From Selenomonas sp. F0473 (GTDB taxonomy: Bacteria; Bacillota; Negativicutes; Selenomonadales; Selenomonadaceae): DNA of 64,000 nt. Below are positions 34,367-43,174 of this stretch, in pieces (position 1 is the first letter of the stretch; every line of letters starts with the position of its first letter). Location of the stretch: assembly GCF_000315545.1 (NCBI RefSeq), contig NZ_JH992902.1, positions 1,858,638 through 1,922,637 on the forward strand, given 5' to 3'. The notes under the pieces are model-generated. The model did not search any database and was not told the DNA's origin. It was given only the letters and a program-made list of their open reading frames with translations. Both the position numbers and the translations under genes were made by a program.

Positions 34367-35148
34367 GCGGGGTGAGAGGAATGGGGGGGACGGTTTTGCA
34401 TCGGCGCAGTTTGCTCGCTCTGGGAGGAGCGGCGCTCTTTCTCATGCTTGCGGGAGACGCAAGCGCCGCGCCGCTCGTACCTACCGTCAGCGTCGGCGTT
34501 GGGACGTCGGAGAACCCGCAGGATGTCGCGACGAGCATGCAGCTGCTCGCCGTCCTTACGGTGCTGTCGCTTGCGCCCGCAATGCTCATCATGACGACGT
34601 CCTTTGTGCGCATCGTCGTCGTGATCGGCTTTTTGCGCAATGCGCTCTCGACGCAGAATGTGCCGCCCAACCAGGTGGTGATCGCGCTGTCCCTCTTCTT
34701 GACGTTCTATATCATGGCGCCCTATTGGGGACAAGCGAACGAGAACGGCATTCAGCCCTATCTGGAGGGGCAGATTTCGCAGGAGCAGGCGCTCGAAAAT
34801 GTTGCGGAGCCTATGCGCGAATTCATGTTCCGCCAGACGCGGGAATCGGATCTCGCGCTCTTTGTGAACCTGTCGGATGCCGAGCGCCCCAATTCGCAGG
34901 ACGACGTTTCGACGTTTACGCTCATCCCGGCATTCATCATCAGCGAACTCAAAACGGCGTTTCAGATCGGTTTTATGATCTATATTCCGTTCATCGTCAT
35001 CGATATGATCGTCGCAAGCACGCTCATGTCGATGGGCATGATGATGCTGCCGCCGGTGATGATCTCGCTGCCGTTCAAGATACTGCTGTTCGTGATGGTC
35101 GACGGGTGGCATCTGCTGATCCAGTCGCTCATCATGAGCTTCCGCTGA
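34363..35148 (+). CDS. fliP: Flagellar export gate protein FliP
   Basis: This ~261-residue core protein of the flagellar type III export gate has a signal-like N-terminus (HRRSLLALGGAALFLML ending GDASA), then four membrane helices. It shows LTVLSLAPAMLIMTTSFVRI, IALSLFLTFYIMAPYW, the TLIPAFIISELKTAFQIGF segment and MVDGWHLLIQSL at the end. The ATG overlapping the fliO stop (ATGA) is taken as the start. An in-frame GTG nine bases later and an ATG 18 bases later with nearby GGGGTGAG are real alternatives. Confidence 0.95.
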   Translation: MSGVRGMGGTVLHRRSLLALGGAALFLMLAGDASAAPLVPTVSVGVGTSENPQDVATSMQLLAVLTVLSLAPAMLIMTTSFVRIVVVIGFLRNALSTQNVPPNQVVIALSLFLTFYIMAPYWGQANENGIQPYLEGQISQEQALENVAEPMREFMFRQTRESDLALFVNLSDAERPNSQDDVSTFTLIPAFIISELKTAFQIGFMIYIPFIVIDMIVASTLMSMGMMMLPPVMISLPFKILLFVMVDGWHLLIQSLIMSFR

Positions 35149-35163
35149 CGGGGAGGCGACGCG

Positions 35164-35433
35164 ATGTCCGGAGATTTGGTCATCCAGCTTGCCCAGGAAG
35201 CGCTCATGGTCGTGCTCTTGGTGTCCGCCCCCATGCTCGGTCTGGGACTCATCGTCGGCCTCTTGGTCGCGGTGTTCCAGGCGACGACATCGATTCAGGA
35301 GCAGACGCTCGCGTTCATCCCGAAGATCGTGGCGGTGTTCGTCGCGATTCTCATCTTCGGTCCGTGGATGCTGCGCATCATGGTCGAATATGTGACGAAT
35401 GTGTTCGTTAATCTGCCGCAGTATCTGCGGTGA
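35164..35433 (+). CDS. fliQ: Flagellar export gate protein FliQ
   Basis: This 89-residue protein has two membrane helices (about residues 14-38 and 52-76) and is part of the FliPQR gate. The sequence LVIQLAQEALMVVLLVSAPMLG and the central FQATTSIQEQTLAFIPK are the family signatures. GGGGAGG lies before the ATG. It lies between fliP and fliR in the usual order. Confidence 0.95.
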   Translation: MSGDLVIQLAQEALMVVLLVSAPMLGLGLIVGLLVAVFQATTSIQEQTLAFIPKIVAVFVAILIFGPWMLRIMVEYVTNVFVNLPQYLR

Positions 35434-35445
35434 AAGGGGCTTCAC

Positions 35446-36228
35446 ATGGATCTCTATGAGCTGCTCCAAGGCCATATCGCAGCGTTCCTGCTCACGCTCA
35501 CGCGCATCAGCGGCATCTTTCTCATATCGCCGTTCTTCGGCAGTATGAACATCCCCATGTTCTTTCGCGTTGGGACTGCCCTCGCGATGACCGTTGTGCT
35601 CTTTCCCGTCGTGGACGGACTCGGCACACCGGCGGCGCCGCCGAGCGTCATGATGTTTGCCGCGGCGGCCGTCGGGGAGCTGTTCGTCGGCTGGCTGATC
35701 GGTTTTGTGGCGTACGTTTCGTTCGCCGCTATCACAATGGCGGGCAAGGTCATGGACATGCAGGTGGGCTTTGCCGTCGTCAATGTTGTGGATCCGACTT
35801 CCGGTCAGCAGATACCGCTCATCGGAAGTTTTCTTTATAATTTGGCTGTGATCATCTTTCTCGTGACAAACGGGCATCATATGCTCATCGCCGCGCTCGC
35901 CGAGAGTTTTCGCGCGGTGTCGCTGGGGGGGCCGGAGGCCAATATTTCCCTTGCGCTTATGATTGCGAAATTCACGGGAGATATTTTCCTCACGGGAATG
36001 AAGATCGCGATGCCGATCACATTTGCGATTCTCCTCACGAACGTGGGGCTCGGGATCCTTTCGCGCACGATGCCGCAGATGAACATCTTCGTCGTCGGCA
36101 TCCCCATGCAGCTGATGATCGGCATTATTGTGCTCTCGATGATCATCCCGTTTTATGTTTTATTCCTGGATGTGCTGTTCAATGAAATGTATGGAAACAT
36201 ATCGCTTGCGGTGCGCGCCCTCCAATAG
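35446..36228 (+). CDS. fliR: Flagellar export gate protein FliR
   Basis: This 260-residue integral membrane protein completes the FliPQR gate. It has about six hydrophobic segments. Family features are LTRISGIFLISPFFG near the start, GELFVGWLIGFVAYV, a GKVMDMQVGFAVVNVVDP segment, and GIPMQLMIGIIVLSMIIPFYV near the end. Its last codons overlap the probable start of flhB, and a GCGCCC/GGGCGC hairpin spans its stop codon. Confidence 0.94.
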   Translation: MDLYELLQGHIAAFLLTLTRISGIFLISPFFGSMNIPMFFRVGTALAMTVVLFPVVDGLGTPAAPPSVMMFAAAAVGELFVGWLIGFVAYVSFAAITMAGKVMDMQVGFAVVNVVDPTSGQQIPLIGSFLYNLAVIIFLVTNGHHMLIAALAESFRAVSLGGPEANISLALMIAKFTGDIFLTGMKIAMPITFAILLTNVGLGILSRTMPQMNIFVVGIPMQLMIGIIVLSMIIPFYVLFLDVLFNEMYGNISLAVRALQ

Positions 36229-37315
36229 GGCGCCGTTCGTCTTCGACCTCCAGCGTTTCGCGGGCGGGGAAAAGACGGAAGAGCCGACCGCTAAAAAACG
36301 TGCCGATGCGCGAAAAAAAGGACAGGTCGGCCGCAGTCAGGAACTGAACACGGCGTTTGTCCTGCTGGTCGGTTTTTTTTCGCTGAAGCTCCTGTGGGAT
36401 TCGATCTACCTATCGATTGCAACGTATACGACCTATGTGTTCGGCAATCTCAATCAAACGGTCGATACGGAGAACATCACGCGCATCTTCATCGGCATTA
36501 TGACGCTGCTCGCGCAGACGGCGCTCCCGATCATGCTCTTCATCATGCTCATCGGGCTGGCGATAAATTTTTTCCAAGTCGGTTTGACATTCAACACGGA
36601 ATCCATCGAGTTTAAACTGGATAAGCTCAACCCCATCAACGGGTTCGGCCGCATCTTTTCGAAGCGTTCCCTCGTGGAGCTGGTAAAATCCTTCTTCAAG
36701 ATTCTCGTCATCGGGTTTTTCCTCTATCGCTTCATCCATGAGCAGATCCTCGCGATGCCGCAGTTCATGTTCTTTGACCTGACGACGAGCCTCGCGCTCG
36801 TGGCCGATCTCATTTTCAAGATGGCCTTCATCGTTATCGGCGTCATTATGATCATGGCGATCTGCGACTACGGTTATCAAAACTGGCAGACGACCCAGGA
36901 CCTTAAGATGACGAAGCAGGAAGTCAAGGACGAGATGAAGCAGACGGAGGGCGACCCGCAGATCAAGGGGAAGATCCGGCAGAAGCAGCGTCAGATGGCG
37001 ATGGCGCGTATGATGAAGGAAGTGCCGAAAGCGGACGTCATCATCACGAACCCGACGCATTACGCAGTCGCGCTCTCCTATGAAAAGGGCATGACCGCGC
37101 CGACGGTCGTTGCGAAAGGGCAGGACCTTGTCGCGCAGCGCATCAAGGACCTCGGCCGTGAGGCGCGCGTCCCCATCGTCGAGAACAAACCGCTCGCACG
37201 CACCCTGTACGCCGCCGTGCAGGTGGGCGACGCGGTGCCGCAGGAGCTGTATCAAGCGGTCGCCGAGGTGCTCGCGTATGTCTACCGTCTCAAGCATGCG
37301 AGACGCGGCGCATAA
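36191..37315 (+). CDS. flhB: Flagellar export switch protein FlhB
   Basis: This ~374-residue protein switches export from hook to filament substrates. It has four membrane helices (about residues 35-235) and a cytoplasmic domain that self-cleaves within NPTH (Asn near residue 287, in ITNPTHYAVALSYEKG). The conserved start region is FDLQRFAGGEKTEEPTAKKR. Where translation begins is unclear. ATGs at 36155, 36182 and 36191 and a TTG at 36206 are in frame, all inside fliR and none with a good ribosome binding site. The TTG would give an N-terminus closest in length to the Bacillus protein. Coupling to fliR translation is likely. Confidence 0.92.
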   Translation: METYRLRCAPSNRAPFVFDLQRFAGGEKTEEPTAKKRADARKKGQVGRSQELNTAFVLLVGFFSLKLLWDSIYLSIATYTTYVFGNLNQTVDTENITRIFIGIMTLLAQTALPIMLFIMLIGLAINFFQVGLTFNTESIEFKLDKLNPINGFGRIFSKRSLVELVKSFFKILVIGFFLYRFIHEQILAMPQFMFFDLTTSLALVADLIFKMAFIVIGVIMIMAICDYGYQNWQTTQDLKMTKQEVKDEMKQTEGDPQIKGKIRQKQRQMAMARMMKEVPKADVIITNPTHYAVALSYEKGMTAPTVVAKGQDLVAQRIKDLGREARVPIVENKPLARTLYAAVQVGDAVPQELYQAVAEVLAYVYRLKHARRGA

Positions 37316-37340
37316 TCCATGACAAAAGTCATATTAGCAT

Positions 37341-37368
37341 TTGACGTGATTCCAATATTTGGTATAAT
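37341..37368 (+). promoter_or_regulatory. Sigma-A promoter before flhA
   Basis: TTGACG, a 16-bp spacer and TATAAT with an upstream TG (extended -10), about 70 bases before flhA. It would give flhA-flhF-flhG and the downstream chemotaxis genes an independent start. Confidence 0.75.
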
Positions 37369-37436
37369 ATTAAGGAGATCGTAGCGAAGCGCATCGATCT
37401 TCGCAGGGGAAAGGGAAAGAAGGGGGGCGTAAGGGC

Positions 37437-39521
37437 ATGGCGGCACCGCAGTCGGGAAGCGTCAATCCGCTTTCATCCGGCAACCTCATACAACGGTACA
37501 GCGATGTCCTGATCGCCGTCGCCATCGTGACGATCGTCATCATGATGATCATCCCGCTGCCGACGATGATTTTGGATGTCCTCATCTGTCTCAATATCAC
37601 GATTGCCCTGCTCGTCGTCATGTCGGCCATCTACAACGTGGAGGCGCTCGATCTCTCGGTGTTCCCGTCGCTCCTCCTCATTACGACGCTCTTCCGATTG
37701 GCGCTCAACATTTCGTCGACCCGCCTCATCCTGCTCAACGGCTATGCGGGAGAGGTCATCACCGCATTCGGCAACTTTGTCGTCGGCGGCAACGCGGTCG
37801 TCGGATTTATCGTGTTCGTTATTCTCGTTATCGTGAACTTTATCGTCATCACCAAGGGCTCCGAACGCGTCGCGGAGGTTTCGGCACGCTTCACGCTCGA
37901 CGCGATGCCCGGCAAACAGATGGCGATCGACGCCGACCTCAACCAAGGCGCGATCTCCGATGCGGAGGCAAAGCGGCGCCGCGAAAAAGTCCAGCGCGAG
38001 TCCGATTTCTTCGGCGCGATGGACGGCGCTTCAAAGTTCGTGAAGGGCGACGCCATTGCGGCCATCGTCATCATGATGATCAATATCGGCGGCGGCTTTG
38101 TTATCGGCATGCTGCAGCGCGGCATGGACGCGGGACAGGCGCTGCAGACCTATACGCTCCTGACCGTCGGCGAAGGCCTCGTCGCACAGATCCCCGCGCT
38201 GCTTATCTCAACGGCAACCGGTATCATTGTCACACGTTCCGCTGCGGAGGGGAACCTCGGCAGCGATCTCGTGCGCCAGCTCTTTAAAAACGAACGCATC
38301 TTTATGATCCTCGCGGGCGTTCTGGTCTTCCTCGCCATTATGCCGGGGCTGCCGGGGCTCCCGTTTTCCGCGCTTGCCTTACTCTGCGGCTTCATCGCCT
38401 GGAACCTCCACCGTGGACAGACCGTGGAGCAGGAGGTGCAAAAGGTCGAACAGAAGGCCAAAGCCAAAAAGGAGGCGACGACGCCCGAGAATATCGTCTC
38501 CCTCCTGCAGGTGGACCCGATGGAACTCGAGATCGGCTACAGCCTGATTCCTCTCGTCGATACGGGGCAGGGCGGCGATCTCCTCGACCGCATCGTCATG
38601 ATCCGGCGGCAGTGCGCCTTGGAGCTCGGCCTCGTCGTGCCGACCATCCGCATCCGCGACAACATTCAGATCAAGCCCAACGCCTATATCATTAAACTCA
38701 AGGGCATCGAGATCGCGCGCGGCGAGTTGATGCTCGACCATTATCTCGCGATGAATTCCGGCACCGTCTTTGAGGAGGTGCCGGGGATCGAAACGGTGGA
38801 ACCCGCCTTCGGCCTCCCCGCGCTTTGGATTTCGGAGAACGAGCGCGAACAGGCGGAGCTGAACGGTTATACCGTCGTCGATGCGGTCTCCGTGCTTGCG
38901 ACACATCTGACGGAGATTATCAAGCAGCATGCCGACGAGATTCTCGGGCGCCAGGAAACGCAGAACCTCCTTGACAACCTGCGCAAGACGAACGCCGCCT
39001 TGGTGGACGAGGTCGTCCCGAATCTGCTCAGCGTGGGCGAGGTACAGAAAGTGCTCGCGAACCTGCTGCACGAGCGTATTTCCATCCGCGATATGAGCAC
39101 GATCCTCGAGGTGCTGGCCGACTACGGCACGGCGACCAAGGATACGGATATCCTTACGGAATACGTGCGTCATACGATGGCGCGGCACATTACGCAGCAA
39201 AACGTACAGAACGGCGTCCTGCCCTGCATCACGCTGGATCCCGCCCTCGAGAACAAGATTGCGGGCGGCGTGCAGCGCACGGAGCACGGTTCCTACGTCA
39301 GCCTGGATCCGGACTCGATGCAGAAGCTCCTCACGGCGCTGCAGGAAGAACTGAACAAACTGACGGATCAGGGGTATCAGCCCATCGTGCTCACGAGCCC
39401 GACGGTACGGCCGTATTTCCGCAATCTCGTCGAGCGGTCCATCTCCGGCCTGATCGTGCTATCGCACGCGGAAATTGAACAGAACGTTGAAATCCAGATC
39501 CTAGGGGTGGTGAGAATCTAA
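37437..39521 (+). CDS. flhA: Flagellar export apparatus protein FlhA
   Basis: This 694-residue protein forms the nonameric export ring. About eight membrane helices fill residues 20-320, with the conserved FHIPEP-type loop (VSARFTLDAMPGKQMAIDADL at about residue 150). The cytoplasmic domain (about 350-694) has four subdomains that dock chaperone-substrate complexes, with MLDHYLAMN and VLTSPTVRPYFRNLVE. Length is standard. It is preceded by its own promoter and abuts flhF with no gap. Confidence 0.96.
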   Translation: MAAPQSGSVNPLSSGNLIQRYSDVLIAVAIVTIVIMMIIPLPTMILDVLICLNITIALLVVMSAIYNVEALDLSVFPSLLLITTLFRLALNISSTRLILLNGYAGEVITAFGNFVVGGNAVVGFIVFVILVIVNFIVITKGSERVAEVSARFTLDAMPGKQMAIDADLNQGAISDAEAKRRREKVQRESDFFGAMDGASKFVKGDAIAAIVIMMINIGGGFVIGMLQRGMDAGQALQTYTLLTVGEGLVAQIPALLISTATGIIVTRSAAEGNLGSDLVRQLFKNERIFMILAGVLVFLAIMPGLPGLPFSALALLCGFIAWNLHRGQTVEQEVQKVEQKAKAKKEATTPENIVSLLQVDPMELEIGYSLIPLVDTGQGGDLLDRIVMIRRQCALELGLVVPTIRIRDNIQIKPNAYIIKLKGIEIARGELMLDHYLAMNSGTVFEEVPGIETVEPAFGLPALWISENEREQAELNGYTVVDAVSVLATHLTEIIKQHADEILGRQETQNLLDNLRKTNAALVDEVVPNLLSVGEVQKVLANLLHERISIRDMSTILEVLADYGTATKDTDILTEYVRHTMARHITQQNVQNGVLPCITLDPALENKIAGGVQRTEHGSYVSLDPDSMQKLLTALQEELNKLTDQGYQPIVLTSPTVRPYFRNLVERSISGLIVLSHAEIEQNVEIQILGVVRI

Positions 39522-40907
39522 GTGCAGGTCAAAACGGTACGCGCTTCCTCTGTGAAGGAGGCGATGGAACAGATTAAGGACGAACTCGGCAGCGACGCCG
39601 TTCTACTCCATACGAAAAAATACCGTGAGGGCGGCATGCTTGGCGGGGAGGAGATGATCGAAGTGACGGCAGCGGTCGACGAGACGCAGGCGCGCGTGCC
39701 TCGGTCGGCATCCGCCTACGTGCCGCCGCCCGCACCGATTCTCCCCACGAATGCGGCCGACCGCTATCGGATGAACGAGATGTCTCCGCAGGAGGAGGCC
39801 GTTTCTCTTACGGCCGCAGGAGCCGCGCTGCCGGCCTATGGCGCCTATACGGCGGCACCGGTGCCGCCGTCGGCCTATGTGCCGCCGGAGCCCGCATACA
39901 TGCCGGAGGGATACGGTGCGGCGGGCACCGCCTCCGTCGTTCCTCCCGCGCCCGCCCCGTCGCCGCCCGTACGTCAAGCCGCCTATGAGGCGCCTCCCGC
40001 CGAACCGCTCCCGGCACAGGAGGCGGCGGCCGGGGAAGACGACGCATCGGCCGCGCGCATCCGCCTCCTGGAGGATGAGCTGGCACAGATGAAGACGATG
40101 CTCGCCTCGATGATTGCTGCGGCCCAGCCGAAAGAGGTCGTTTCTATCCGAGACGCCCTGCGCAGACAGGATGTGCGCGAAGAACTCGGCGAAGATCTCG
40201 CGGCCAAGGTCCCCGTTGCCGACATCAATCTGGACAGTCTCGATCCGCGCGCAAAAGATGTGCTCGCGGGTTATCTCGCGCAGGTGATGAAGTTCACGGA
40301 CGGACTCCGGCCCAACCCGCACGGCTCGCGTGTGGTCGCATTCATCGGCACGACGGGGGTCGGCAAGACTACGACGCTTGCCAAAATTGCCGCCCATTTC
40401 GTTCTCGAGCAGAATCTCAAGGGCGCCCTCATCACGGCGGACACCTACCGCATTTCGGCGGTGGAGCAGCTCAAAAAATACGCCGAGATATTAGGGCTCC
40501 CCGTCGAGGTCGTCTACTCGGCCGCAGACCTGAAAAAGGCGATCACACGTCACCGCGGCAAGGATTTTATCCTCGTCGATACGGCGGGGCGCAGTCAGTA
40601 CAACGAGTTCCAAATGGACGAACTCAAGGAACTCCTCGCCGCGCATCCGCGCATGGAGAAGCATCTCGTCGTGAGCGCGACGACGAAGGAACAGGATGCT
40701 TCCGAAATCATGATGCGGTTTTCCGCATGCAAGCCCGACCGCATCATCTTTACGAAGACGGACGAGACGCGTACGATCGGTATGGTGCTGAATCTCCTCG
40801 CCGGCAAAGAACTGCCGCTTTCCTTCCTGTCCAACGGGCAGAGCGTGCCGGACGATATCATTCCGGCGACGGCACAGCGATTGGCGGAACTGCTGTTGAG
40901 GGAATGA
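39522..40907 (+). CDS. flhF: Flagellar SRP-type GTPase FlhF
   Basis: This 461-residue GTPase directs the site and number of flagella. The N-terminal B domain (about residues 1-55) has KTVRASSVKEAMEQIKDELG. A long Ala/Pro/Glu-rich linker covers about 60-180. The NG GTPase domain runs from about residue 190, with FIGTTGVGKTTTLAKIAAHF (near 268), DTYRISAVEQLKKYA and LVDTAGRSQ. The start is GTG directly after the flhA stop. The partner ATPase flhG follows after one base. Confidence 0.95.
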   Translation: MQVKTVRASSVKEAMEQIKDELGSDAVLLHTKKYREGGMLGGEEMIEVTAAVDETQARVPRSASAYVPPPAPILPTNAADRYRMNEMSPQEEAVSLTAAGAALPAYGAYTAAPVPPSAYVPPEPAYMPEGYGAAGTASVVPPAPAPSPPVRQAAYEAPPAEPLPAQEAAAGEDDASAARIRLLEDELAQMKTMLASMIAAAQPKEVVSIRDALRRQDVREELGEDLAAKVPVADINLDSLDPRAKDVLAGYLAQVMKFTDGLRPNPHGSRVVAFIGTTGVGKTTTLAKIAAHFVLEQNLKGALITADTYRISAVEQLKKYAEILGLPVEVVYSAADLKKAITRHRGKDFILVDTAGRSQYNEFQMDELKELLAAHPRMEKHLVVSATTKEQDASEIMMRFSACKPDRIIFTKTDETRTIGMVLNLLAGKELPLSFLSNGQSVPDDIIPATAQRLAELLLRE

Positions 40908-40908
40908 T

Positions 40909-41823
40909 ATGACAGATCAGGCAACGCGTCTGCGCCAAATGGTCGAACCGGCGCACACGGGCGTCGTACCCGCCGTCCCTGCGCCCGCACCTCTCGCACC
41001 GGCACAGACGGAGGCATGGTCGAACGTGCGCGTCGTCGCGGTCACGAGCGGCAAGGGCGGCGTCGGGAAAACGAATATTGCCGTCAACCTTGCGATTGCA
41101 ATCAAGCGCATAGGATACCGCGTCCTCGTCATCGACGCCGATCTCGGCATGGCCAACGTGGATGTGCTCCTCGGCACAGCCTCCCGCAGGCACTTGCTGG
41201 ACCTTCTGCAGCCCGAGGTAACGCTCGACGACGTCATTGTCGAGACGCCGCAGGGGATTCAGTACATCTCGGGCGGCTCGGGCATCGAGAAGGCGATGCA
41301 CTACGATCATGCCGAAAAACTGCTGCTCCAGCAGAAACTTGCGGACTGTGCCGGGCGTGCGGATATCATCATCGTGGATACGGGGGCGGGCCTCGGGCGC
41401 AATGTGATGGATTTTATTCTCGCGGCGGACGAGGTGCTGCTCGTTACGACGCCCGAACCGACCTCGCTGACGGACGCCTATGCCGTCATGAAGGCCTACA
41501 GCATCTATGCCGCGCAGAAGAACCTCCGGCTCATCATCAACCGCGTGTACGAGCAGAAGGAAAGCCGCGAGGTCGCGCTCAAACTCCGGCGGGCGGCGGA
41601 AAAGTTCCTGCACATGCCGGTCGATTGTCTCGGCTACGTGTTCGAGGATACTGCCGTAACGAAGGCGGTCCGCCGGCAGACGCCGCTCATCGAGGCCGAT
41701 CCGGACAGTGCGGCGGGGCGCTGCATCGAGGCGTTGGCGGAGGCGCTGATCACGGGGACAAAGATGAAAGTCAAACGCGGATGGAAAGGTTTTTTACAAC
41801 AAATTTTTAAGTTTTCAACCTAA
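40909..41823 (+). CDS. flhG: MinD-like flagellar number regulator FlhG (YlxH/FleN)
   Basis: This 304-residue ParA/MinD-type ATPase stimulates FlhF and limits flagellar number. The deviant Walker A VTSGKGGVGKTNIAVNL is at about residue 43. Walker B-like IDADLGMANVDVLLG and IIVDTGAGLG follow. An N-terminal segment rich in Ala and Pro (about 15-30) precedes the ATPase core, and a basic, aromatic C-terminus (KRGWKGFLQQIFKF) may form the membrane-binding helix. Confidence 0.93.
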   Translation: MTDQATRLRQMVEPAHTGVVPAVPAPAPLAPAQTEAWSNVRVVAVTSGKGGVGKTNIAVNLAIAIKRIGYRVLVIDADLGMANVDVLLGTASRRHLLDLLQPEVTLDDVIVETPQGIQYISGGSGIEKAMHYDHAEKLLLQQKLADCAGRADIIIVDTGAGLGRNVMDFILAADEVLLVTTPEPTSLTDAYAVMKAYSIYAAQKNLRLIINRVYEQKESREVALKLRRAAEKFLHMPVDCLGYVFEDTAVTKAVRRQTPLIEADPDSAAGRCIEALAEALITGTKMKVKRGWKGFLQQIFKFST

Positions 41824-41841
41824 ACAGGGAGGATATTTTAG

Positions 41842-42534
41842 ATGGCGGGCGAATTGGTACAGGCAAGGAATATTTTGGCCATTGGGCAGCGGCTCGAAAT
41901 ATTTTTTGAAAACAGCGAGGAGGGAACCGCCGGCTATACGAGCCGCGTGGAAGATATCGTCGGGGACGATCTCGTTGTTGCCATGCCGGTGGATGAGCGG
42001 CATGTGCCGGTCATTCCGCACGCGCGCGAGAACCTTTACGTGCTTGCCGCCGGCGACGGGTGCCACTTCCGTTTTTTCAGCACCTATCGTTCGCACGGCC
42101 GGCACGAGGGACGCCTTCCCGTTCTGCACATATCCATCCCTGAGATCGCCGAGCGGTTCCAGAAGCGCGGCCTGTTCCGCGTGAAGGTGAACCTCATCGT
42201 GACGGTGCGTCTCGTGGATCAGGTGGGACAGATCGATGCCCCCGTGCGTGCGCGCGCCGTCGACCTGAGCGGCAGCGGCATGGCGTTTGTATGGCCGAAG
42301 GCCGTTCCGCTCGATTCGGATGCGGCGCTCGAGATCAACGACATCCCGGGCATCGGCACGCTCGAACTCATGTCGCGTATCGTGCGCTGCACACGGATTG
42401 AGCGCGAGGAGGAACTGCCCATCTACCACGTCGGGGTACAATTCCAAAGCCTCTCGCGCGCCCTGCGGGACAAGATCGTACGCTATCTCTTCCAGGTACA
42501 GCGCGCGCAGGTGGGACGGGCAAACAATGATTGA
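41842..42534 (+). CDS. PilZ-domain c-di-GMP receptor, YcgR/YpfA-like flagellar brake
   Basis: This 230-residue protein has an N-terminal YcgR-type beta domain (about residues 5-100) and a C-terminal PilZ domain (about 105-225). The c-di-GMP contacts are present: the RxxxR motif in KRGLFRV (about 113-117) and DLSGSGMAF as the (D/N)xSxxG element. In other bacteria such proteins slow the motor when c-di-GMP is high. Its place between flhG and cheB supports a role in motility control. The FIST-GGDEF protein at 56301 is a possible source of the ligand. The assignment is good, but the brake role is inferred. Confidence 0.88.
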   Translation: MAGELVQARNILAIGQRLEIFFENSEEGTAGYTSRVEDIVGDDLVVAMPVDERHVPVIPHARENLYVLAAGDGCHFRFFSTYRSHGRHEGRLPVLHISIPEIAERFQKRGLFRVKVNLIVTVRLVDQVGQIDAPVRARAVDLSGSGMAFVWPKAVPLDSDAALEINDIPGIGTLELMSRIVRCTRIEREEELPIYHVGVQFQSLSRALRDKIVRYLFQVQRAQVGRANND

Positions 42535-43156
42535 ACGGGATCGGAGTCAGCCGTCCGGAAATCGGGGCGCGCCCGGCGCGCGTGCAGGGATGCGTTTGGT
42601 TGTGATCGGTTCCTCGACAGGGGGACCGCAGGCGCTTCAAACCGTGATCATGGGGTTTCCCAAAAATCTCCCATGTCCCGTTGTCGTCGTTCAGCACATG
42701 CCCGCAGGTTTTACGGGAGCCCTGGCGGAGCGTCTGCACGGCATGGCGCAGGTCGCGGTCAAAGAGGCGCGGGACGGCGATATGCTGGCGCCCGGATGCG
42801 TTTACATCGCGCCCGGGAATCATCATTTGCGGATTCTTGACGATACGGGAGGCCGGCGTATTGCGCTCAGCGATGAACCGCCCGTTGGAAACCACCGTCC
42901 GGCGGTCAACGTGATGTACGAGTCCGCCGCACATTTCGGCAAGGACGTCGTCGCGGTCATTCTCACGGGAATGGGGCACGACGGACGGGATGGGATGTAT
43001 AAAATCAAGGAAAACGGCGGCTACTGCATTGCGCAGGATGAAGCGACCTGTGTCGTCTACGGAATGCCAAAATCCGTAATCGACGCAGGGCTGGCCGATG
43101 AGATATGCCCATTGCCGCGGATCGCCGGGGCGATTGAGGCGGCTGTGAGAAGATAG
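42527..43156 (+). CDS. cheB: CheB-type methylesterase lacking a receiver domain
   Basis: This 209-residue protein consists only of the methylesterase/deamidase domain that removes methyl groups from chemoreceptors. The catalytic triad is visible: Ser30 (GSSTGGPQ), His57 (VVQHMPAGFT) and Asp152 (LTGMGHDGRDG). The ~110-residue N-terminal receiver domain and hinge of ordinary CheB are missing; instead there are about 20 polar residues. The preceding DNA encodes the PilZ protein in another frame, so no receiver has been lost by frameshift next to it. The ATG overlaps the end of the PilZ gene. No cheR is present in the window. Confidence 0.88.
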   Translation: MIERDRSQPSGNRGAPGARAGMRLVVIGSSTGGPQALQTVIMGFPKNLPCPVVVVQHMPAGFTGALAERLHGMAQVAVKEARDGDMLAPGCVYIAPGNHHLRILDDTGGRRIALSDEPPVGNHRPAVNVMYESAAHFGKDVVAVILTGMGHDGRDGMYKIKENGGYCIAQDEATCVVYGMPKSVIDAGLADEICPLPRIAGAIEAAVRR

Positions 43157-43174
43157 GAAATAGGGGGAATATCA

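Noticed and set aside
34129-35880. 583-codon minus-strand frame opposite fliO-fliP-fliQ-fliR
   Set aside because: Covers four well-defined genes on the other strand; composition is typical of an antisense shadow.
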